Of a stretch of 19,194 nucleotides of DNA, positions 7,778 through 15,397 are shown piece after piece. Under the pieces are notes generated by a model. The model did no database searches, was not told where the DNA came from, and saw only the letters and a program-made list of their open reading frames with translations. This DNA is from Metamycoplasmataceae bacterium. Lineage in GTDB: Bacteria > Bacillota_I > Bacilli_A > Mycoplasmatales > Metamycoplasmataceae. The stretch is from positions 1 through 19,194 of the forward strand of contig JAOZTM010000002.1 of NCBI GenBank assembly GCA_029942215.1, in the 5' to 3' direction. Position numbers and translations under genes: made by a program. Each line of letters starts with the position of its first letter. Within the stretch, counting starts at the first letter, position 1.

Positions 7778-8503
7778 TTAATTTGAAATATCCTGGATTT
7801 TTGTGATTAGGTTTGCGCCTTGTTTGATCAAGTCATCGTTTCCGTTGTCTTCCATGTCATCGCCAACGAAACAATAAACATCTTTACCTAGATTAAGGAA
7901 GTTAGTTATTAAAGAGTTGATGCCACCATTTTTCTTTGAGTTAAGCAAAATAAGATTTTCTGCAAATGCTGCGATGATTCTATTCCTATTTGCAAAATGG
8001 CTCTTCTCGACATTCTTTGCTGGGGGATACTCAGTGATCAATAAATCATCCTTATTGTACTCATTGTTCATATAAGGCTTATCAAGCCCGTTTGCGAGCA
8101 CATACATACTTGGTGCGTCATTGTGTTCTGCAATGTCTACATCAATACCTTTATAGGAAGCTGAGACAATACTGTAGTTAAGGTTGATCTCTGGTAAAAA
8201 ACTTTTAATCCTTTCTATTGAAATATCAGTTGAATCATTTCCAGTAAAAGAAATGAATTTCCTTTTGATTAATTCTGTGTTTCCTTTTAATCAAAGAACA
8301 AAGGGAGGCTTGTATGCTTCCTTTAGTTTGTTGGGATATTCAATATCCAGTATTGTAATTATTTTGTAATCACTTTTCTTTATGTCTGCTTCAAGCTTAT
8401 TCATATCTTTGACTGAAACCTTTTCTCTAGACTCCAGTGCTTTAAAAATCAAATCTCAATTGCCCTTATACTTGATGGCGAAGTAAATTAAAACTATATT
8501 CAT
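7778..8503 (-). CDS. dprA: DprA/Smf-family protein, degenerate
   Basis: DprA protects incoming single-stranded DNA and loads RecA during natural transformation. This 241-residue version is shorter than Bacillus DprA (about 300) and appears to hold only the Rossmann-like core, without clear SAM or winged-helix domains. Family marks in order are YPNKLKEAYKPPFVLWLKGN (YPxxL...PPxvLxxkGn), SASYKGIDVDIAEHN in place of SGxAxGID..AH, ANGLDKPYMNNE, LLITEYPP (about 154-161) and HFANRNRIIAAF (RNRII at 173-177). The IaiVGSR segment is replaced by KFISFTGND. ATG at 8503 follows AGGAG. TGA encodes Trp. It begins with the same upstream box as the comEA-like gene. No terminator separates it from topA. The family is clear, but DNA binding may be altered. 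Confidence 0.88.
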
Positions 8504-8514
8504 TTTTCTCTCCT

Positions 8515-8538
8515 CACCTCTATATGTATAAAAAAGTG
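8515..8538 (-). promoter_or_regulatory. Shared competence-gene box, copy 1 (dprA)
   Basis: On the minus strand this is CAC, six T, then ATACATATAGAGGTG, directly followed by AGGAG and the dprA start. It is identical to the copy at 11026-11050 except for one T. It lies right after the holA terminator and is the only promoter candidate for dprA. TACATATA placed just before the expected transcription start could act as a -10 element for a special sigma factor. That role is inference. Confidence 0.65.
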
Positions 8539-8546
8539 GGGGCAAT

Positions 8547-8567
8547 AAAAAAATAATTAATTATTTT
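8547..8567 (-). terminator. Terminator after holA
   Basis: An 18-base perfect palindrome (AAAATAATT / AATTATTTT, 8550-8567) contains the holA stop codon and runs into further T on the minus strand. The stem is all A-T pairs, so it may be inefficient. Confidence 0.6.
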
Positions 8568-9478
8568 ATTAAATTAAGAATGAACAAATCCAATGCTTTG
8601 TCTTTATCGACTAGTCCTGATTTAATGTTCTTATCTAAGTTAGCTAAGTCTACGACTGTCTTCTTGATTCTATCAACTGAATCGTAATTCAAGATATCGT
8701 TAGCTTTTTTGATTCTAAATATGTGAATCTTTGTTTCGTCAGCAATTCTTTGATTTGGAATATTTTGCTCTTTATATGCAGAAACAAGTATTGCAAGATT
8801 TAGCACAGAAGCTATTTGAGAAATAATTATTGTTGCTTCCGTTTTTGCTTTTAACAATTTATTGTATGCCAAAACTATTCCATGTTTATCAAAAGATGCA
8901 ATTGCATTTGAAAGTTCGAAACCTGAATCTAATTGATATTCGCCAATTGAAATCTCAACCATCTCTTTTGTGATATCAAATGATTCCATTAGTAACTTAT
9001 CAATTTCCATAATTATGATTCTTAAATTATTTGGAAGTTTACTTGAAAGGTGAATAACAGCTTCTGGCTTAATTGTTCCACCCTTAGCTTTAACAATATC
9101 TTTGATAGTGTCAACTAAATCTTTATCTGATACTTTCTTCTTCTCGATAGTTGTTCATGATTCAAAGAAGAATTTAATAAGTGGATTCTTTTTATCAAGC
9201 TTAGAACCAAATGTTACTGCAACAAGCTTTATTGATTCTCCAACAGATTGAACAGCATCAATTAATTGATCTGCATCTTTATTATTTCCAAATGCTTTTA
9301 TATCTTTTAAGATTATGTACTTACCTTCATCAAACATTGAAATAGTAGAAAGCTCAGAAACAATATCAGCAAGATTACTGTCGTGGTCAAAAACTATAGG
9401 ATCAAATGTTTGTTCCTTAGATATCTTGCTTAATTCTTTTTCAATTAAGTATTGTTCCTCGCCATAAATAAATATCAT
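8561..9478 (-). CDS. holA: DNA polymerase III delta subunit (clamp-loader)
   Basis: Delta opens the beta sliding clamp in the clamp-loader complex. The 305-residue protein (Bacillus about 345) begins MIFIYGEEQYLIEKEL, which matches the family start xxYGxexxLixxxl. It continues with SELSTISMFDEGKYIILKDIKAF and VAVTFGSKLDKKNPLIKFF (the family's usual lDKR-type region). It ends with the helical collar, ELSNAIASFDKH ... AKTEATIIISQIASVLN. No Walker motifs are present, as expected for delta. One TGA (9155-9157) encodes Trp. The 5' end overlaps comEC by 34 bases. Position right after comEC is the same as in the Bacillus comE locus. A TATAAT within comEC could give it an independent promoter. Confidence 0.92.
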
Positions 9479-10767
9479 ATCTTTCCTATTATAAAAGATG
9501 CGAGGGATAATATGTAGAAAAATTGAATAGTAAAAAGATTTGGTTTTGGGATTTCAATCAAAACATTTATATCTTTCATTATTCCAAGGAACCAAAGAAA
9601 GGCTCAGTAAACATGATCCATCATTCCTTTTATAGGGAAGAACAATAATGTTACAGAGTAAAGAACAACTAATATGGGAGTAAAAACAATTCCCATCAGG
9701 AATCCCTCGGGTGCGAAATAACCATTTATATAAATTGAAATTGGAAGTGTTGCGAGATATACACCAATAGAAATAACTAAAAACTTCCTGAAGTCATTCT
9801 TGAACTTCAAATCATTTATTATCATAATCACTGCAGTAGCAAGAAATGTAAAGATAAATGAAAGCGAAGTAACCGAATACGGTTTATAAATCATCATCCC
9901 TGACATTGTTAGTGAAAGCAAAATTATATTGTGGACTTTTGATTTTAAAAATTTCTTATTTATAAAAACCAAGACATGAAGGAAAAAGGCCCGACTTGCA
10001 GATAGTGGGAAGTTCATAAAAAATAGATAGATGAAAATTACCATCAGTGGTAGCCACCCCTCAAAATATTTATCGAGTCTTAAAAGTTTTAATGCTTTAT
10101 TGATCCCTATATAGAAAAGAGAGATATGGAATCCTGATATGACAAACAAGTGTACTATGGAAAGTTCCACAGCTACGTTGTATGCTTCTTTAGTTTCTGG
10201 AGTTTTTATACCAAGAAGAACTAGAGGAGCAATAGAGCGATAACTTTCTGGCCCATTTGTTATGAAGGTAAAGGCCTGCGCTCTCAAATCGTTTGATGAT
10301 GAAACGATATGCACTGTAGGATTGGATATTATATTTTCGACATTCATTGTTTTCAAATAAGCTACGTAATCAAAAGTAGCCGTTGCAAAGTTCTTTGGTG
10401 TTTCTACAATTCCAGAAACTTCTATCTCATCAAAAAGATTGAATTTATCTTTTGATCTAACTAGAACATTGTTTCCATCAATTTTTATTATCGGTCCTGA
10501 AGACGTTATTTTTTTGATTTCGTAAATGCCAGAAATTGATTTCGATAAATGATTTTGATTTTGAAGAAACATTGAAAGAGCAACGATTGAATAAAGTAGC
10601 AATGCTCCAAGTAATATGTACGGTCTCCTAAGAGTGAATAGAAAAAGCAAGATAGATGCCGAAAGAAACATGTAATCAATTTTGTTTCTAAAAGTTAAAA
10701 ACAAAGTCATTGATAATAGAGCGCCGAACAGATAATCAACATTACTTGATTTGAATAGTCATGTCAC
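9445..10767 (-). CDS. comEC: ComEC/Rec2-family DNA-uptake channel, without nuclease domain
   Basis: ComEC forms the membrane channel for single-stranded DNA in transformation. The 440-residue protein has two or more N-terminal membrane segments, a soluble beta-rich region with a DUF4131/OB-like pattern (about 75-155), then the competence domain with the signature IVHLFVISGFHISLFY (about 205-219), MNFPLSASRAFFLHVL and several further membrane segments. It stops after the membrane domain and lacks the C-terminal metallo-beta-lactamase-like domain of Bacillus ComEC (776 residues). GTG at 10767 is chosen because GAGGAG precedes it by about 10 bases; the first in-frame ATG (10710) has no Shine-Dalgarno site and would remove part of the N-terminus. 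It overlaps the comEA-like gene by 26 bases and holA by 34. Of five Trp codons two are TGG, unlike the TGA-only neighbours. Confidence 0.88.
9488..9493 (-). promoter_or_regulatory. Candidate internal -10 box for holA
   Basis: A perfect TATAAT inside the 3' end of comEC lies 9 bases before the holA ATG, followed by AGGAAAG. No -35 consensus is evident at 16-18 bases. It could keep the essential holA expressed when the competence genes are off, but a chance match in AT-rich DNA is possible. Confidence 0.4.
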
Positions 10768-11026
10768 GAGTTATTATCTCCTCAAGTTCATAATCATCTT
10801 TTAACATCTCTCAGGGCTCACCGAGATTCAATTTATAAATTGCTTCATAAAATGTTGTTCCATACTCTACTGTTATAGGTTCTTTATATAATGTGTCTGA
10901 ACTTCTCACTACATAGTAGTCTCTTTCCTTTTCTGTGGACTTGGAATGTCTAGTCAATAAGAAAACAGTTATAGCTGCTGCTACAATTATTATAAAAATT
11001 AAACTTATAAAAATCTTTTTCTTCAC
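10742..11026 (-). CDS. Small membrane-anchored protein, ComEA-like by position
   Basis: A 94-residue protein with a basic start (MKKK), one membrane segment (about residues 5-24) and an extracellular part. The part after DYYVVRSSDTLYKE reads PITVEYGTTFYEAIYKLNL ... ELEEIITRDMTIQI, a pattern that could be a degenerate SLBB/beta-grasp unit like the one in ComEA. The DNA-binding helix-hairpin-helix of ComEA is not visible. The call rests mainly on its place directly upstream of, and overlapping, comEC, as comEA is in Bacillus. The start is GTG at 11026 (no ATG available); GAGG sits only one base before it, too close to act as a Shine-Dalgarno site. One TGA (10811-10813) is read as Trp. It could also be an unrelated membrane-anchored protein. 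Confidence 0.6.
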
Positions 11027-11050
11027 ACCTCTATATGTATAAAAAAAGTG
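11026..11050 (-). promoter_or_regulatory. Shared competence-gene box, copy 2 (comEA-like/comEC)
   Basis: On the minus strand this is CAC, seven T, then ATACATATAGAGGTG; the last G is the first base of the GTG start codon. It matches the dprA copy at 8515-8538 apart from one extra T. It lies just past the rbfA terminator. If TACATATA is the -10 element, the mRNA would be leaderless or nearly so. Confidence 0.65.
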
Positions 11051-11057
11051 CCCGAAT

Positions 11058-11083
11058 AAAAAAACAAATAATTATTTGTTTTT
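11058..11083 (-). terminator. Terminator of the rimP-nusA-ylxR-infB-rbfA operon
   Basis: A perfect 24-base palindrome (11060-11083; core CAAATAATTATTTG) contains the rbfA stop (11072-11074) and ends on the minus strand in a run of seven T. The stem is mostly A-T with one G-C pair. Confidence 0.7.
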
Positions 11084-11419
11084 ATTTTCCATTTTAATTT
11101 CTTGAAGAAGCCTGTCAATTCTTGCTCCTTCTTCTTGTGAAGCATCGTGTTTGAAGTGAATTTCAGGAACCTTTCTTAACCTAGAAGAAGACGCTAATCT
11201 TTTTCTAACGAATCCGGAAGTCTTCAAAAGATATTCCATTGATCTATCTTTATTTCTTAAGAAAGTAACATACACGTTCAAGTGTGAACCATCATTTGAA
11301 AGTTTAACACTTGTAACTGTTGTAGAAGAAATGTTTGCATTAACTATTTCCTCACCAATGATTTCTGAAACTGATTTTAAGAATGCAGTCTCTTTTCTTT
11401 TGTTAGCAACTGAAGCCAT
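11072..11419 (-). CDS. rbfA: Ribosome-binding factor A
   Basis: RbfA is a single-KH-domain protein that binds immature 30S subunits and helps 16S rRNA maturation. The 115-residue length is normal (about 115-120). It begins [25 protein letters not shown], has VTSVKLSNDGSHLNVYVTFL (beta core of the KH domain), then GFVRKRLASSSRLRKVPEIHFKHDAS and the closing GARIDRLLQEI, all typical. Its ATG overlaps the infB stop in TAATG, so translation is probably coupled. It is the last gene of the operon. Confidence 0.96.
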   Translation of the reverse strand: MASVANKRKETAFLKSVSEIIGEEIVNANISSTTVTSVKLSNDGSHLNVYVTFLRNKDRSMEYLLKTSGFVRKRLASSSRLRKVPEIHFKHDASQEEGARIDRLLQEIKMENKNK

Positions 11420-13215
11420 TAAACTTTCACCTCAACATCAATGAAGAATTCAAGGATGTCCCCCTCTTTGATATCGTTGTACCCTTTAATATGACAACCA
11501 AACTCTTTTCCATTCTCAACTTTTTTAGCTTGATCAGGTCCTCTTTGAAGTGAATCAAGTACACCTTCATGAATAACTTCTCCGCCTCTAATTAATCTTA
11601 CGAATGATTTAGAAAGAACATGTCCTTTAACAACTTCAGAACCGGCAACATTACCAATCTTTGAAGCAGGGATAATCATTTTAATAACAGCTTCACCAAT
11701 AACTTGTTCTTCATATTTAGGTGCTCTCATGCCTGAAATAATTTTCTCTACATCTTCGACCATCTTGTAAACGATTGAATATGTTTCTATTTGAACATTT
11801 TCTTGTTTCGCAAAAGAAGCGTTATCTTTGTTTGGACGCATATTGAATCCATAAATTAATGCTCCTGATGCTTGTGCAAGTAGAATATCTGATTTAGTAA
11901 TAATACCAACAGTTGCACTAACAACATTAATAACAACTTCGTCATTTGAGATATTTCCAAGAGCATACTTAACAGCTTCTGCAGTTCCTTGTGTATCTGA
12001 CTTAACAATTATATTAAGGATTTTCATTCCGTCTTGAATTTGTAATGCTTTTCTTGCTTTTAAAACTATTTGCTTATCTGCAAATGCTTTATCTTTAGCT
12101 AATTCTTTGGCAAATTTTTCATTCTTGAAACCATAGAACTTATCTCCTGCAATTGGAGAATAATTTAAACCTGTAACAACAACAGGAGTTCCTGGTCCAG
12201 CACTTTCAATAATGTTTCCATTTGTATCTTCAAGTGATCTAATACGACCATGCTTTGATCCAGCAACTAAAAAGTCCTTCTTAAGAAGAGTTCCGTTTGA
12301 AACGATTAAAGTTGCAACAACACCTTTACCAGTTGTTACTGATGATTCAATAACAGTTCCGATAGAAAGTCTGTTTGGATTACCTTTTAATTCAAGTAGT
12401 TCTGACTGTAATAAAATGGCAGTAAATAATTCGTCAATTCCTTCACCTTTAAGTCCAGAACCATAAACGAATTGTGTATCCCCTCCTCAATCGTCAGCAA
12501 GAACATCAAGAGAAGATAAATCTCCCTTAACCTTTTCAGCATCTGCTCCAGGTTTATCCATTTTGTTAACAAAAACAATGATTGGAACTCCAGCAGCTTT
12601 TGAATGAACAATAGCTTCTTTAGTTTGAGGCATAACACTATCTCCAGCATCAACAACTAATATAACAATGTCAGTTACATTTGCTCCTCTAGCTCTCATT
12701 GCTGTAAATGCTTCGTGGCCAGGTGTATCAAGGAAAGTAATTTTCTTATCTTTGTGTTCAACTTGGTATGCACCAGTATGTTGAGTAATCCCACCAGCTT
12801 CAGTTGAAGCAATATCTGATTTTCTGATTTTGTCAATTAAAGTTGTTTTACCGTGATCAACATGACCCATAATTGTAACGATAGGGTTTCTTTCAACAAG
12901 ATCCTTTTCGTCATCTTTAATTTCAATAACATCCATGAAGTTAGAAGCATCGACTTGATCTTCTTTTTGGAAGTCAAATTCATACTCCATACATAGTTCA
13001 GCGATTTCTTCTTCTCCAAGTGTGTGATTGATATTGAACATTTTTCCCTGTTCGAAAAACTTAGTGATTATTTCTGTAGCACTTTTGTTTATCTTGCCAG
13101 AAAATTCTCCAATTGTCATTGGACCAGAAAATATAAAGATTCCATCTTTAAGTTCTGTATCAACTGATTTCAATTGTTTTTTAATATCGTCTTGATTTAA
13201 TTTTCTATTATCCAT
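11419..13215 (-). CDS. infB: Translation initiation factor IF-2
   Basis: IF-2 is the GTPase that brings initiator tRNA to the 30S subunit and promotes 50S joining. The 598-residue protein has a short N-domain (about 110 residues before the GTPase), far shorter than in E. coli. GTPase motifs are GHVDHGKT (117-124), [11 protein letters not shown] (140-150), DTPGH (163-167) and NKMD (217-220), followed by the G5 loop around [10 protein letters not shown]. Domains II-IV follow, with [19 protein letters not shown] and the C-terminal GFGC-like [21 protein letters not shown]. One TGA (12487-12489) is Trp. ATG at 13215 follows AAAGGAG. It sits 2 bases after the ylxR stop and overlaps rbfA by one base. 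Confidence 0.98.
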
Positions 13216-13217
13216 TT

Positions 13218-13466
13218 TTACTCCTTTATTTTTTTAATTAGTTCTTGATAAACTTCGCTCGGAACTTGCCCTTTGAAAGCTTTATGTAATACTTTACCAT
13301 TAATTATTCTATCTGCTAACTTAGGGTTTTTAGTGACGTATGCGCCTCTTCCACCTTTATTAGAATCAATCTCATATTTGCCTTCTTTTGTTTTTGATAT
13401 TCTGATCATCTCACTAGTTTTTTTTGTTTCACCAGTAACAACACATTTTCTTTCAATGTTAGTCAT
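13218..13466 (-). CDS. ylxR: YlxR/RnpM RNA-binding protein
   Basis: A small basic protein of 82 residues from the DUF448 family, usually encoded between nusA and infB. Bacillus YlxR has been reported to bind and modulate RNase P. Visible family features are [20 protein letters not shown] (family RxCxxCxxxxxxxxLxR; the second Cys is Thr here) and [15 protein letters not shown], matching the GRGaYvc motif, again with Cys missing. The start overlaps the end of nusA by 8 bases and lacks its own Shine-Dalgarno site, so it depends on coupling to nusA. It is followed 2 bases later by infB. Confidence 0.92.
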   Translation of the reverse strand: MTNIERKCVVTGETKKTSEMIRISKTKEGKYEIDSNKGGRGAYVTKNPKLADRIINGKVLHKAFKGQVPSEVYQELIKKIKE

Positions 13467-14883
13467 TTAAAAAGTCTGGATCAATATCAGCCAGTTCTTC
13501 ATTGAATTCAAAGTCTTCTTGAATTTCATCTAATTCGTCTTTTGAAAAATCAATATCAGCAAACATGTCTTCTGTAGCTTGGATAGCTGCGCCTGCTTCA
13601 TCATCGAAGGCTTCCATATCTTCTGTAAAGTTTTGGATGTCTCCATCAAGTGAATCAAGTTTAACTGAACTACCAAATGTTCTTTGAGGTCTTTGTCCGC
13701 CGCCTCTAGAGTTCAATCTTTCTCCAGATTCGATGATAGCAACTTCAGCTTCAGTAAGGTTTCCGTTTCATTCAAATTCAATCCCTTTTTCTTTAGCTTC
13801 ATCAATTGACACAATGTCTAGTCTTGTAGATGTTAGTTCAACTGCAAGTCTAGCATTAGAACCTCTTTTACCAATTGCAAGTGTTTGATGTTTATTAGGG
13901 GTAATAACAACCTTGTGACCTTCGATAACTTTACCGTCAGCATCTTTTTTATCAACTATTCCAATAACTTTAGCAGGTGCCATAGCACTTGCGATAAATG
14001 AATTTTTATCTTCTATTCATGGAATGATATCAAGTTTTTCTCCATCAAGCTTAGCAATGATAGCTTTAATTCTAGTTCCATTAGAACCTATTAATGCACC
14101 AACTGCATCAACACCTTCTACATTTGTTTTAACTGAAACCTTAGCTCTAATTCCTGGCATTCTTGAGATAGTAACTATTTCAACAATTCCTTCAGCAATC
14201 TCAGGAACTTCAACTTCAAGTACTCTCTTGATCATTTCTTTTGAACCATTTGATACTATTATTTGCGCATCTTTAGATTCTTCTAAAACGTCTTCAACAT
14301 AAACCTTAACTCTTTCACCGATGTTAAGTTTGATATTTGGGTTTTTAAACTTTGAAGGCATGAATGCAATCGTTTGATCTTCAAGAACTAAAATAGCATG
14401 TGTAGTTGATGATGATGTAACAACAGCAGTAACCATTTCTCCTTTAAGACCTTTGTGTTTTGAATATACAGCAGCTTTTTTCTTTTCACGAACACTTTGA
14501 ACAATCATTTGTTTGATTCTTCCTGCGATATTTTTTGAGTAAGATAAAAAGTCAACTTCGTCAGAAATTACGTCTCCGTCTTTTGCGGTCTTCTTAATTT
14601 TCTTAGCATCTTTCAAACTTATTTCAACAGCTTTGTATTCATCGGCAACTTCCTCATCAACAACATACTTAGTGTTATTGATCAATTTCATTTCTTTTTT
14701 ATCAAAATCAAGAGTGAAATCTAAATCTGCATCTGGGTCAAATTTAGAATGAAATGATTTCTTAACTGAATCTGAAATGATTTCTACTATCTCCTCAACG
14801 CTCAATAAATTTTGTGTTGCTAGTTGTTCTATTGCTTCAAAAAATTGTTCCATGTTTACTTCGTTTTTTACTTCTTTTGACAT
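13459..14883 (-). CDS. nusA: Transcription elongation/termination factor NusA
   Basis: NusA binds RNA polymerase and nascent RNA, enhancing pausing and hairpin termination. The 474-residue protein has the N-terminal polymerase-binding domain (about 1-130), an S1 domain (GEMVTAVVTSSS ... RVKVYVEDVLEESKDAQIIVSN), KH1 with VGALIGSNGTRIKAI and KH2 with LAIGKRGSNARLAVELT. It ends with a tail of about 110 residues rich in Asp and Glu and without clear repeats. Two TGA codons are Trp. ATG at 14883 follows AGGAAAGG and is 1 base past the rimP stop. The acidic C-terminal tail is unlike the Bacillus protein (about 370 residues, ending soon after KH2) and may be autoinhibitory, by analogy with E. coli; that is inference. 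Confidence 0.97.
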
Positions 14884-14884
14884 A

Positions 14885-15325
14885 TTATGCCTTTCCTATT
14901 TTTGCAAATATTTTTATTTCGTTTATGTTGTTCTTCTTTACTTCTTGCTTTCTAAATTGCCCTTTGGCATTTCACTTAATAACCAATGCATCATTAGTGT
15001 CTTCAATTAAGACTCCAATGAATTCCTGATTATCATTGATTGATTCATTCAGTGTAATTTTTACATCCATACCGATATTTACTTCAAGATTATTTAAATC
15101 AATTTCATGATCTGTTCCTCTTGAATAAACATCTAGAATATATTCATTATCTGTTTGGTCAATTTCATCAATGAAGGTTGATACTTCTTTTGAAATTTTA
15201 ATCACTTCATCAAAATCCGAAACTTTCAATTCTACATTTAAGAATGTATTTCCGTCTCTTTCTTCAAAGAAAACTTTACTTACTGTTTTCTCGAATTTTG
15301 AGATGATTTGTTTTTCAATTTCCAT
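14885..15325 (-). CDS. rimP: Ribosome maturation factor RimP
   Basis: RimP supports 30S assembly at the S12/S19 stage. The 146-residue protein (family about 150) has ISKEVSTFIDEIDQTDNEYILDVYSRGTDHEI, which corresponds to the family's YxLEVSSPGxxRPL stretch with the usual SSPG reduced to SRGT. Next comes DVKITLNE and EFIGVLIEDTNDALVIK, ending in a basic tail (FRKQEVKKNN). One TGA (14972-14974) is Trp, and the reading continues to TAA at 14885. AAAGGA lies 5 bases before the ATG. It is the first gene of the operon with nusA, ylxR, infB and rbfA. The sequence is divergent, but position and core pattern make the call safe. Confidence 0.9.
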
Positions 15326-15338
15326 ATATCCTTTCCAT

Positions 15339-15369
15339 AAAAAAATAAGCTACCAATAGGTAACTTATT
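15339..15369 (-). terminator. polC terminator, possibly an attenuator of the nusA operon
   Basis: An 11-base-pair stem (AATAAGTTACC / GGTAGCTTATT with one T-G pair, loop TATT) is followed by seven T in total on the minus strand. It ends only 13 bases before the rimP start, leaving almost no room for a separate rimP promoter. Confidence 0.85.
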
Positions 15370-15391
15370 GCTCTATTCTATTGACTCTAAT

Positions 15392-15397
15392 ATTATA
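15392..15397 (-). promoter_or_regulatory. Candidate -10 box upstream of the rimP operon
   Basis: TATAAT overlaps the polC stop codon. A transcript from it would start near 15385 and pass through the hairpin at 15339-15369 before reaching rimP. No clear -35 is seen. Confidence 0.35.

Noticed and set aside
8515-11050. ComK-type box (AAAA-N5-TTTT) as the explanation for the shared competence box.
   Set aside because: The conserved element has one T tract followed by ATACATATAG and lacks the paired A4/T4 spacing of ComK sites.
12212-12656. Open frames on both strands inside infB.
   Set aside because: Shadows of infB, which reads without a break through this region apart from one Trp TGA at 12487-12489.
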